Source of the DNA: an uncultured bacterium
GTDB lineage: Bacteria; Pseudomonadota; Alphaproteobacteria; Rhodospirillales; Rhodospirillaceae
DNA length: 5,279 nt
Direction of reading: 5' to 3'
Assembly (NCBI GenBank): GCA_903896775.1
Contig: CAITZE010000315.1
Location: forward strand, 1 to 5,279
Each line of letters opens with the position of its first letter. Positions within the stretch are counted from its first letter, which is position 1. Shown here in pieces: positions 1-5,201 of this stretch. The notes beneath the pieces were generated by a model that ran no database searches, was not told where the DNA came from, and saw nothing but the letters and a program-made list of their open reading frames with translations. Both the position numbers and the translations under genes were made by a program.

Positions 1-11
1 GCACTTTTGGC

Positions 12-37
12 AAACGAAACGGGGCGTTTAAGCGCCC
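12..37 (-). terminator. Weak terminator-like hairpin at the end of the dehydratase gene
   Basis: Read on the minus strand, GGGCG-CTTAAA-CGCCC forms a 5-bp GC stem (bases 37-22) with the TAA stop codon inside the loop. It is followed by CGTTTCGTTTG, which is T-rich but interrupted. The short stem and broken T tract make it a weak candidate; real termination may lie beyond the window edge. Confidence 0.3.
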
Positions 38-1047
38 AAACCGGCCGCAGCCAAACAGTCTGTGAAAGTGGCTGCGTCCACATTCCCGCCGGATAAGACG
101 ACGGCCACGATGCGCGGCCGGCCTCCCGACGTCGCCTTATGGTGACCGGCTAAAAGTGCGGCCAGGGCCACGGCCCCGCCAGGTTCCACCACGACTTTCA
201 AGGTTTCGAAGGCAAAGGCTACGGCCTTTTTCACGTCGGTGTCGCTGACCGCATAACCGCCGGCCAAGGCCGTTCCGTTCAGGGCCCAGGTCAGCTCACC
301 CGGCGTTGTCGCCAGCAGGGCATCGCAGAGGGCATTGGCTGAGGTTGAATTTCGCTCGCGTTTCCCCGACGTGAGGGAACGGCAGTGGTCATCATAGCCC
401 GCCGGTTCGGCGACGTAGACCTTGGCCGCCGGATTGGCGTGATGCACGGCCAGGCCGATTCCCGCAATGAGGCCGCCGCCACTGGCCGGGACGATCACGT
501 CGTCGACGACCAGGTTCAAGGCGCGCGCTTGAGCCATGAGTTCCAGGCCGGCGGTGCCTTGCCCTGCGATGATATGCGGATCGTCGTAGGACGGCACCAC
601 AACCGCGCCGCGCTCGGCGGCGATCCGCCGGGAGATGGCTTCCCGGTCCTCGGTCATGCGGTCGTAGGTCACGATCTCAGCGCCCAGATTGCGCGTGTTG
701 GTCATTTTAATGGCCGGTGCGTCGGCGGGCATGACGATGGTCGCGGGGATGCCCAGCAGCTTCGCCGCGGCGGCGACGCCTTGGGCATGATTGCCCGAGG
801 ACCAAGCCACGACGCCAGCGGCACGCTCTTGTGCATTCAATTGTGCAAGCCGATTGAAGGCGCCGCGGAATTTAAAGGACCCCGTGTACTGCAAGAGTTC
901 GGCTTTCAACAGCACCGTCATGCCGGTGAGCTTATCCAACGTAGGCGAGCGGAGGAGGGGCGTGACGACGGCGGCGCCGTTGGATTTGTCACTGAGCCGT
1001 GCAGCGGCGGCTTTGACGTCGGCGAAGGTTGGTAAAGTGTTCGTCAA
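28..1047 (-). CDS. Threonine/serine dehydratase (PLP-dependent, catabolic type without ACT domain)
   Basis: This 339-residue cytoplasmic enzyme belongs to PLP fold type II and probably deaminates threonine to 2-oxobutyrate and/or serine to pyruvate. Visible motifs are GSFKFRGAF with the Schiff-base lysine at Lys59, SSGNHAQG at 83-90 (substrate/cofactor loop), the phosphate-binding glycine loop SGGGLIAG at 189-196, and the C-terminal SGGN at 319-322, whose Ser319 is expected to contact the pyridine nitrogen. The length matches catabolic TdcB-type enzymes (about 330 residues), and there is no C-terminal regulatory ACT region as in biosynthetic IlvA, so isoleucine feedback is not expected. The start is TTG (minus-strand bases 1047-1045), chosen because a purine-rich GAGGGG lies 7 nt upstream and no ATG precedes the conserved core. 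Serine racemase and hydroxyectoine-pathway EutB are close relatives and cannot be excluded; substrate specificity is inference. It is divergently transcribed from the membrane-protein gene. Confidence 0.93.
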   Translation of the reverse strand: MTNTLPTFADVKAAAARLSDKSNGAAVVTPLLRSPTLDKLTGMTVLLKAELLQYTGSFKFRGAFNRLAQLNAQERAAGVVAWSSGNHAQGVAAAAKLLGIPATIVMPADAPAIKMTNTRNLGAEIVTYDRMTEDREAISRRIAAERGAVVVPSYDDPHIIAGQGTAGLELMAQARALNLVVDDVIVPASGGGLIAGIGLAVHHANPAAKVYVAEPAGYDDHCRSLTSGKRERNSTSANALCDALLATTPGELTWALNGTALAGGYAVSDTDVKKAVAFAFETLKVVVEPGGAVALAALLAGHHKATSGGRPRIVAVVLSGGNVDAATFTDCLAAAGLGA

Positions 1048-1054
1048 GTTGGAG

Positions 1055-1062
1055 CCCCTCTC
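1055..1062 (-). promoter_or_regulatory. Shine-Dalgarno supporting the TTG start of the dehydratase
   Basis: On the minus strand GAGAGGGG occupies 1062-1055, followed by a 7-nt spacer (CTCCAAC) and then TTG. This spacing is good and is the main reason for taking TTG at 1047 as the start. Confidence 0.6.
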
Positions 1063-1086
1063 ACAGGTTTCGTATGGCGAAATCTT

Positions 1087-1092
1087 ATCATA
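1087..1092 (-). promoter_or_regulatory. Possible -10 element for the dehydratase gene
   Basis: The minus strand reads TATGAT, which matches 5 of 6 bases of the sigma-70 -10 hexamer, about 40 nt upstream of the TTG start. No recognisable -35 hexamer sits 16-18 nt upstream. The promoter may therefore depend on an activator, or the hexamer may be a chance match. Confidence 0.3.
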
Positions 1093-1099
1093 GCCATCC

Positions 1100-1115
1100 T
1101 GTGGTCTCGATCACA
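1100..1115. promoter_or_regulatory. CRP-like palindromic operator in the divergent promoter region
   Basis: The 16-bp element TGTGG-TCTCGA-TCACA differs from the CRP half-site consensus TGTGA-N6-TCACA at one base, and its central six bases also nearly match the symmetric TCTAGA spacer. It lies in the 114-bp gap between two divergent genes, so it could act on either. For the plus-strand gene, a TAAAAA hexamer at 1138-1143 would place transcription start near 1150 and the operator near -42, the class II activator position, although that leaves a very short leader. Binding by a Crp/Fnr-family regulator is inferred from sequence resemblance only. Confidence 0.4.
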
Positions 1116-1148
1116 TGGTGGTGTAAGCTGCGCTTCCTAAAAACCGTC

Positions 1149-1153
1149 GGAGA
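1149..1153 (+). promoter_or_regulatory. Shine-Dalgarno supporting the TTG start of the membrane protein
   Basis: GGAGA at 1149-1153 is followed by an 8-nt spacer and TTG at 1162. The alternative ATG at 1204 would cut into the first membrane helix, so TTG is preferred; a second TTG at 1165 is equally in frame but less well spaced. Confidence 0.55.
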
Positions 1154-1161
1154 TCAATTCT

Positions 1162-2802
1162 TTGTTGCCGCAAGACGGCGCGTTGCGCCGCATCGTTTGG
1201 ATCATGTTCCTCAGTGTGCCGTTGCTCTTCGGCGCCTATGCCGTTTTTCTCGGCCAGGACAGCAACTGGGATTTGCGGAACTACCATTGGTACGACGCCT
1301 ATGCGCTGCTGCAGGGGCGCCTCGATCAGGATATGGCGCCGGCGCAAATTCCCACCTTCTATAATCCGACGCTGGACGTGCCGTTTTTCCTGGCTGCGAA
1401 TGCGCTGCCTGCGCGCGTTTTCAGTTTTCTCTTGGGCGCTCTGCAGGGCTGCAACTTCATCCTGCTTTATCTGGTCGCTGCTGCGACGTTGCGTCTGGAT
1501 AGCCCGCGCGCGCAGGCTTTTGTTCCCGCTCTGATCGCCTTCACCGGTGTGATGGGCGGCGGAAACCTCTCGCTCGTGGGCGTGATCTTTTACGACAACA
1601 TCGTCAGCCTGCTGATCTTGGCGGCGCTGGTTGTGATTGTGAGCGGCGCGTCAAAACTTCAGCACGGACCTATGTCGTCCGCTTTAGGCCGCGTTGCCTG
1701 CGCGGGATTTTTTGTGGGCTGCGGCGTTGGGCTGAAATTGCCGACGCAGGTCTTTGCCGTCGGTGTGTGCTTCGGGCTCTTGTTTGTGCCGGGCCCTTTT
1801 ATACGCCGCTTTTTTCTGTCCTTTGCCTGCGGCCTTGGCATCATCGCGGGCTTTGCCGCCTTTGGCGGCTGGTGGATGTGGGATTTATGGAAGCATTACG
1901 GTAATCCGTTATTTCCGTATTTCAACGACATCATTCGCTCGCCGTGGGCGCTGCCGGCCAGCTATCGCGACGATCGCTTTTTCCCGAAGACCGTGGCTGA
2001 GGCGCTGCTGCTGCCGTTCAGGCTGTTTATCGACGGCACGCTCGCGGGTGAAATCGGCTTCCGCGATGCCCGTATCCTCGGCGCTTATGTCGTCGTGCTG
2101 GTTACCCCTGTAATGCTGCTGATCGCGCGAGCGAAAAGCGCCATCGAGAGTGACGATGCGCCCGCCGTTGATGTATTCGCCGCGCGTTATCTCGTGGCTG
2201 CCGCCGCCTTGTCTTACGGTGTCTGGCTGACGATGTTCGATATCTACCGCTACATCATTCCCTTGGAAATGCTGGCGCCGTTGGTTGCGGTGGCGTGCAT
2301 CGCCTTCTGGCCGGTAAGTTGGCAGCGTCAACTCAGCCTCGTCATCGGCCTTTTGGGATTCATGATCGTGACGACACAGTCCGGCGACTGGGGCCACAAA
2401 CCGTGGGCGGAGAGCGGCAAGTTTGTCGACGTCACCGTGCCGCCCATTGCTCACCCTGCGACGACGATGGTGCTGATGACGGGCCTCGCGCCGATGTCGT
2501 TTGTGATCCCGGCGTTCCCGCACGAGATCCCTTTCTTGCGGGCTCAGAGCTATCTCGTCGGTCCCGGCGACGCCACGCGTTTCAACGAGGTGCTGCATAG
2601 TCGCGTTGCAGCTCACACCGGCGATCTCTTCCTGCTGCGGGCGACGTGGGATAATTGGACCGCCGCACAGGTACTGCCGAGTTTCGGCCTAGATCTCCAA
2701 CCCAACGGATGCCGTCCCATCCCCACCAATCTCGATTCTGAGTTGGAATTATGTGCGCTTGTGCGCGCAGAGAGCCCAGCTTCACAAAGTGCAAACCCGT
2801 AA
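1162..2802 (+). CDS. Polytopic inner-membrane protein, candidate GT-C-type glycosyltransferase
   Basis: This 546-residue protein starts with Arg9-Arg10, then a helix at about 11-31, and has roughly ten hydrophobic segments in all (among them about 83-110, 118-132, 139-160, 178-209, 215-240, 305-322, 340-358, 364-384 and 390-404). The loop after helix 1 is rich in acidic and aromatic residues: QDSNWD at 32-37, Tyr41, Tyr44 and Asp45. That fits GT-C enzymes, which use acidic residues in the first extracytoplasmic loop. Other notable motifs are GLKLPT (190-195), GNPLFPYFN (247-255) and YRYIIPLE (362-369). The last 140 residues look soluble and probably periplasmic, with Cys517 and Cys531 able to form a disulfide. 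The start is TTG, supported by a Shine-Dalgarno. Adjacent GT2 and GtrA genes suggest it is the transferase of a lipid-carrier sugar pathway. Enzyme activity is inferred; donor and acceptor are unknown, and a non-enzymatic membrane protein is possible. Confidence 0.8.
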   Translation: MLPQDGALRRIVWIMFLSVPLLFGAYAVFLGQDSNWDLRNYHWYDAYALLQGRLDQDMAPAQIPTFYNPTLDVPFFLAANALPARVFSFLLGALQGCNFILLYLVAAATLRLDSPRAQAFVPALIAFTGVMGGGNLSLVGVIFYDNIVSLLILAALVVIVSGASKLQHGPMSSALGRVACAGFFVGCGVGLKLPTQVFAVGVCFGLLFVPGPFIRRFFLSFACGLGIIAGFAAFGGWWMWDLWKHYGNPLFPYFNDIIRSPWALPASYRDDRFFPKTVAEALLLPFRLFIDGTLAGEIGFRDARILGAYVVVLVTPVMLLIARAKSAIESDDAPAVDVFAARYLVAAAALSYGVWLTMFDIYRYIIPLEMLAPLVAVACIAFWPVSWQRQLSLVIGLLGFMIVTTQSGDWGHKPWAESGKFVDVTVPPIAHPATTMVLMTGLAPMSFVIPAFPHEIPFLRAQSYLVGPGDATRFNEVLHSRVAAHTGDLFLLRATWDNWTAAQVLPSFGLDLQPNGCRPIPTNLDSELELCALVRAESPASQSANP

Positions 2803-2813
2803 AAAGTTTCATG

Positions 2814-2851
2814 CTATGACTAGGCCCATGACCTATGACTAGGCCTGTGAC
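2814..2851 (+). repeat. Two tandem copies of a 19-bp repeat between the membrane-protein and GT2 genes
   Basis: Copy 1 (2814-2832) reads CTATGACTAGGCCCATGAC. Copy 2 (2833-2851) is identical except for two transitions (C to T and A to G), and CTA at 2852-2854 begins a third copy that then decays. Within the array the 7-mer CTATGAC and its variants CCATGAC and CTGTGAC occur four times in the same orientation, beginning at 2814, 2826, 2833 and 2845. The array ends 18 nt before the GT2 start codon and fills most of the 67-bp intergenic gap. It may be a regulator binding array, or simply a slippage duplication. Confidence 0.85.
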
Positions 2852-2869
2852 CTAACATTTTGCGGATCG

Positions 2870-3868
2870 ATGTCGCTTTCCATGTCTGCCCAACCTTCCA
2901 TTGCCGTCCTGATCCCCTGTTACAACGAAGAGGCCGCCATCGGCCGCGTTGTGACCGACTTCCGTGCGGCGTTGCCCGAGGCCGCGATCTACGTCTACGA
3001 CAACAACTCGCGCGATAAGACGGCGTTGGTGGCAGCGGAAGCCGGCGCGCTTGTGCGCCGTGAGACACTTCAGGGTAAAGGCAATGTCGTGCGCCGCATG
3101 TTCGCCGACGTCGAGGCCGATGTGTACGTCATGGTGGACGGCGACGACACCTATCACGCCGCCAGTGCACCGGCCTTGATCCACAAATTGCTCGAAGAGC
3201 AACTCGACATGGTCAACGGCGCTCGAGTGACCGAGGTGGAAGCGGCTTACCGGCCCGGTCACCGTTTCGGAAATCTCATGCTGACGGGTCTGGTGAGTTT
3301 TTTCTTCGGCAAGCGCACCGCCGATATGCTCTCGGGCTATCGCGTCTTTTCGCGCCGCTTTGTGAAATCCTTTCCCAGCCTCACGGCGGGCTTCGAGATC
3401 GAAACCGAACTGACCGTGCATGCGCTGGAATTGCGCATGCCGATTGCGGAAGTGACGACGCCTTATAAAGACCGGCCCGTCGGTTCGGTCAGCAAGCTGT
3501 CGACCTTTAAGGACGGCTTTCGCATTCTTTTCATGATCGGCAAGCTGGTGAAGGAAGAGCGCCCGCTGCAATCCTTCTCGTTCACAGCCGCGTTGTTGGC
3601 CCTGGCCTCGGTGATCCTGGCCTGGCCGGTGTTCGTGACTTATTTCGAGACCGGCTTGGTGCCGCGTTTGCCGACGGCGATCTTGTCCACGGGCCTGATG
3701 ATCCTCGCGTTCCTCGCGCTGGCGTGCGGCTTGGTTTTGGAAACCGTTACACGCGGCCGTCGCGAAATGAAACGCATGGCCTATCTTGCGCATGCCGCGC
3801 CGCGCCTTCCCTCTTCGGCGTCACGGACCGCGGTGGCTGGCGGTCCTGCGCCCGCTTTGCGTCACTAA
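2870..3868 (+). CDS. GT2 family lipid-carrier glycosyltransferase (GtrB/dolichol-phosphate mannosyltransferase-like)
   Basis: This 332-residue enzyme is expected to transfer a sugar from a nucleotide donor to a polyprenyl phosphate on the cytoplasmic face of the inner membrane. The GT-A domain spans about 9-230: IPCYNEE at 15-21, YDNNSRD at 43-49 (nucleotide binding), GKGNVVRRMF at 69-78, and DGDDTYHA at 90-97 with the metal-binding D90-x-D92. Further motifs are SGYRVFSRRF (155-164), GFEIETEL (174-181) and DRPVGSVSKL (201-210), typical of this subfamily. Two hydrophobic helices follow at about 236-258 and 268-290, then a basic tail beginning TRGRREMKR. About 310-330 residues with two C-terminal helices is usual for GtrB. 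ATG 2870 is taken as start; ATG 2882 is possible, and neither has a strong Shine-Dalgarno. The 3' end overlaps or abuts the GtrA gene, implying coupled translation. The sugar cannot be predicted. Confidence 0.93.
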   Translation: MSLSMSAQPSIAVLIPCYNEEAAIGRVVTDFRAALPEAAIYVYDNNSRDKTALVAAEAGALVRRETLQGKGNVVRRMFADVEADVYVMVDGDDTYHAASAPALIHKLLEEQLDMVNGARVTEVEAAYRPGHRFGNLMLTGLVSFFFGKRTADMLSGYRVFSRRFVKSFPSLTAGFEIETELTVHALELRMPIAEVTTPYKDRPVGSVSKLSTFKDGFRILFMIGKLVKEERPLQSFSFTAALLALASVILAWPVFVTYFETGLVPRLPTAILSTGLMILAFLALACGLVLETVTRGRREMKRMAYLAHAAPRLPSSASRTAVAGGPAPALRH

Positions 3869-4292
3869 GGGCAATCTCCTGCGTTTCGATCCACGTCATA
3901 ACCCGCGCGTCGCCGAGTTCCTGCGGTTCGCAGCCGTGGGCGTCGTCGGCCTGTTTGTCGACATGGCCGCGCTGACCCTGGGGCTCAAAGGTCTGCACCT
4001 CGGTCTTTATAGCGGGCGGGTTTTTTCCTATTTCATCGCCGCGACCACGACCTGGGCCTTGAACCGGCGCTTTACTTTTAGTCGTGCCGATCAGGCTCCG
4101 GCTTTGCTGCAGTGGGCCAAGTTTCTGGGGGCGAATGCCTTTGGGGGCGTAGTGAACTACGGCGTCTATGCTGCCATCGTGACCTACACGGCCCTTGGGG
4201 CGGCGTGGCCGGTGCTGGGCGTGGCGGCCGGCTCAGTCGCGGGCCTTGCCCTCAACTTCACGGTCAGCAAGTTCTGGGTCTTCAAAAAATAG
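3792..4292 (+). CDS. GtrA family membrane protein (putative lipid-linked sugar flippase)
   Basis: Four hydrophobic segments can be seen, and the core matches the GtrA/DPMS family, whose members are thought to help move polyprenyl-phosphate sugars across the inner membrane. With residues numbered from ATG 3792, LRFAAVGVVGLFVDM (44-58) begins helix 1. The signature ALNRRFTFSR (89-98) follows helix 2, helix 3 lies around 108-131, and helix 4 (about 138-156) ends in the family-typical LNFTVSKFWVFKK C-terminus. The start is uncertain. TTG 3786 or ATG 3792 gives 166-168 residues and overlaps the GT2 gene by 77-83 nt, with an arginine-rich N-terminus and no Shine-Dalgarno. CTG 3879 would give 138 residues, closer to the usual family size, with AAGGG properly spaced upstream. 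Either way the gene sits directly behind the GT2 gene, the classic GtrB/GtrA pairing. Confidence 0.9.
   Translation: MPRRAFPLRRHGPRWLAVLRPLCVTKGNLLRFDPRHNPRVAEFLRFAAVGVVGLFVDMAALTLGLKGLHLGLYSGRVFSYFIAATTTWALNRRFTFSRADQAPALLQWAKFLGANAFGGVVNYGVYAAIVTYTALGAAWPVLGVAAGSVAGLALNFTVSKFWVFKK
3867..3871 (+). promoter_or_regulatory. Possible Shine-Dalgarno for an alternative CTG start of the GtrA gene
   Basis: AAGGG at 3867-3871 overlaps the GT2 stop codon (TAA 3866-3868) and precedes an in-frame CTG at 3879 with a 7-nt spacer. The upstream TTG and ATG candidates lack any such element. If used, it would couple GtrA initiation to GT2 termination. Confidence 0.35.
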
Positions 4293-4305
4293 CACCGGCG
4301 GGTGC
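4281..4305 (-). terminator. Minus-strand terminator-like hairpin abutting the GtrA stop codon
   Basis: Read on the minus strand, GCACC-CGCC-GGTGC (bases 4305-4292) makes a 5-bp GC stem with a 4-nt loop and is followed by TATTTTTTG. This is the form of an intrinsic terminator for leftward transcription. No minus-strand gene is seen that would need it, so it may block antisense transcription into the operon or be accidental. Confidence 0.3.
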
Positions 4306-4380
4306 AGTAGGGCGAGGCTATAAGGCCATTCCGATCCCAAATCCGCCAACATGACGCGAATCTGATATGTCAGAACGCTA

Positions 4381-4403
4381 ATCCCATGAACCGCTTATGG
4401 GAT
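4381..4403. repeat. 7-bp perfect inverted repeat
   Basis: ATCCCAT (4381-4387) and ATGGGAT (4397-4403) are exact reverse complements separated by 9 nt. The 16-bp centre-to-centre spacing fits either an RNA hairpin or an operator for a dimeric regulator. No T tract follows, so it is not a standard intrinsic terminator. Confidence 0.6.
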
Positions 4404-4436
4404 GGTGCAGTGCGCCATATCACAGCCCGCATCAGG

Positions 4437-4450
4437 TTGAAACTAATCAA
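4437..4450. promoter_or_regulatory. FNR/FixK-like box upstream of the cytochrome c gene
   Basis: TTGAAACTAATCAA contains the exact TTGA-N6-TCAA core recognised by Fnr/FixK-type regulators and matches TTGAT-N4-ATCAA at 9 of 10 defined positions. It lies 246 bp upstream of the cytochrome start codon and about 145 bp beyond the GtrA stop, with no minus-strand gene nearby, so the cytochrome is the only visible target. Oxygen-responsive control of a c-type cytochrome by such regulators is common in alphaproteobacteria. The long distance is a weakness, and no clear -10 element was found at the spacing for a class II site. Confidence 0.45.
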
Positions 4451-4696
4451 ATTTTTAGTTGCGCCGTGCTCCTTACGCGCGCTAAACGTAATCGCCGTTC
4501 GGGGGGAGCGTTTTAACCGGCCATCGCTTTGACATCTTCATATTCAAAACTGCGTGAGTGAGAACCTGGCAACAGGGATCACGTGAGTCGTGTTGCGCGC
4601 CGCCGAATACATGGGAGGGCATCTTGAAGCCGGCCCGAAATGGTTTTTGAGCTTGTCTAGCTACTAACGGACCAACTTCAACAGTGAGGAGTTTTC

Positions 4697-5074
4697 ATGC
4701 GTAAGGCAATTTTGTTGGCGTCCATCCTGGTTCCCTTCACGGTCGCTTCTGCGGCTCATGCCGCGGGCGATGCCAAATTGGGCAAGCGCCAGGCTGGCGT
4801 ATGCACCTCGTGCCACACCTTCGGCGCAGGCGAACCCGCGAAAGTCGGCCCCAATCTTCACGGCGTCATCGGCCGTAAGGCCGGCAGCGTTGCCGATTTC
4901 ACCTATTCCGATGGAATGAAAAAAGCCGGCTTCGTCTGGGATGAAGCTCATCTCGACAAGTACCTCACCAACCCGCAGGCCGTCGTTCCGGGCAACAAGA
5001 TGCAGTTCCCCGGTTTCCCGAAAGACGAAACCCGCGCGAACGTCATCGCTTACCTGAAAGAAGTCTCGCAATAA
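4697..5074 (+). CDS. Periplasmic class I cytochrome c (monohaem, c2/c550-like)
   Basis: The 125-residue precursor has a Sec signal peptide: Arg2-Lys3, a hydrophobic stretch at about 4-19, and an AHA-type cleavage site after residue 22 or 23. This leaves about 103 mature residues, the normal size for a small class I cytochrome. Haem is attached through Cys36 and Cys39 of CTSCH, with His40 as the proximal ligand. GPNLHG at 51-56 is the conserved loop after the haem site, and Met102 in NKMQFPGF is the expected distal ligand. The C-terminal helix is NVIAYLKEV (115-123). It should carry electrons between periplasmic or membrane-bound redox partners, which cannot be named here. ATG 4697 is preceded by GAGGAG (4686-4691) with a 5-nt spacer. 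An FNR-like box lies 246 bp upstream and a strong terminator follows, so the gene is probably monocistronic. Confidence 0.96.
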   Translation: MRKAILLASILVPFTVASAAHAAGDAKLGKRQAGVCTSCHTFGAGEPAKVGPNLHGVIGRKAGSVADFTYSDGMKKAGFVWDEAHLDKYLTNPQAVVPGNKMQFPGFPKDETRANVIAYLKEVSQ

Positions 5075-5100
5075 GCTGCGGCTTCATTCTCTAAGTTATC

Positions 5101-5145
5101 GGCTGCGGCCGCATGGGTAACCCCCGTGCGGCCGTAGTCTTTTTT
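5101..5145 (+). terminator. Strong intrinsic terminator after the cytochrome c gene
   Basis: Arms 5101-5117 and 5123-5139 pair over 17 bp, including three G-U wobbles, around a 5-nt loop (TAACC), and are followed directly by six T residues at 5140-5145. The GC-rich stem plus U tract 26 bp after the stop codon is a textbook Rho-independent terminator for rightward transcription. Confidence 0.92.
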
Positions 5146-5176
5146 GGCGTATGTTTTTGGGCACACGTTGCCTTGC

Positions 5177-5199
5177 TCTGCATTTCGTGCAGAATCTGC
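5177..5199. repeat. Overlapping inverted repeats just upstream of the last gene
   Basis: TCTGCA (5177-5182) pairs with TGCAGA (5188-5193) around TTTCG. The same right arm lies in a second palindrome, GCAGA-A-TCTGC (5189-5199). The element ends 2 nt before ATG 5202 and could be an operator or a small leader hairpin. Confidence 0.5.
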
Positions 5200-5201
5200 C
5201 G

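Larger units (their letters stand above)
4293..4696. other. 404-bp intergenic region with inverted repeats and no convincing gene
   Basis: No open reading frame of credible length or composition was found on either strand. Palindromic elements are TCTGA-TATG-TCAGA at 4361-4374, ATCCCAT and ATGGGAT at 4381-4387 and 4397-4403 (9-nt loop), an FNR-like box at 4437-4450, TTACG/CGTAA at 4473-4477 and 4487-4491 nested inside GCTCC/GGAGC (4468-4472 and 4505-4509), CCTG-GCAA-CAGG at 4565-4576, and TCACGTGA at 4579-4586. CGTGAGT occurs twice, at 4553-4559 and 4582-4588. A perfect TTGACA at 4529-4534 has no -10 partner at a usual distance. The region probably holds the end of the glycosylation operon and the cytochrome promoter. 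Confidence 0.6.

Noticed and set aside
385..1035. Long plus-strand open frame (216 codons) opposite the dehydratase
   Set aside because: It is antisense to a gene with clear PLP-enzyme motifs, its composition is biased to His, Gly and Arg, and it has no recognisable domain; this is a shadow frame of GC-rich coding DNA.
1909..2616. Minus-strand 235-codon open frame inside the membrane-protein gene
   Set aside because: Low-complexity Arg/His/Gln-rich translation opposite a convincing polytopic membrane protein; treated as a shadow.
2814..2851. The tandem repeat as a CRISPR array
   Set aside because: The copies are directly adjacent with no unique spacers, and only two units are present.
2852..3793. 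Minus-strand 313-codon open frame opposite the GT2 gene
   Set aside because: It mirrors a well-supported glycosyltransferase, is rich in Arg, His and Gln, and shows no domain or ribosome binding evidence.
1162..4292. Glycosylation genes as part of a prophage serotype-conversion cassette
   Set aside because: No integrase, attachment site, tail or other phage gene is visible, and base composition does not differ noticeably from the flanking genes.
4529..4534. Perfect TTGACA as the -35 of a cytochrome promoter
   Set aside because: No -10-like hexamer occurs 15-19 nt downstream, where the sequence is GC-rich (around GCGTGA); left as an isolated match.
4611..4667. Short frames ATG 4611 (18 codons) and TTG 4624 (8 codons, with GGAGG upstream) as a leader peptide for the cytochrome
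   Set aside because: The first has no ribosome binding site. The second has one but encodes only eight unremarkable residues, without the codon runs expected of an attenuation peptide.
4664..5071. Minus-strand 135-codon open frame opposite the cytochrome gene
   Set aside because: The plus strand encodes a complete cytochrome with signal peptide, CTSCH and distal Met; the antisense frame has no independent support.
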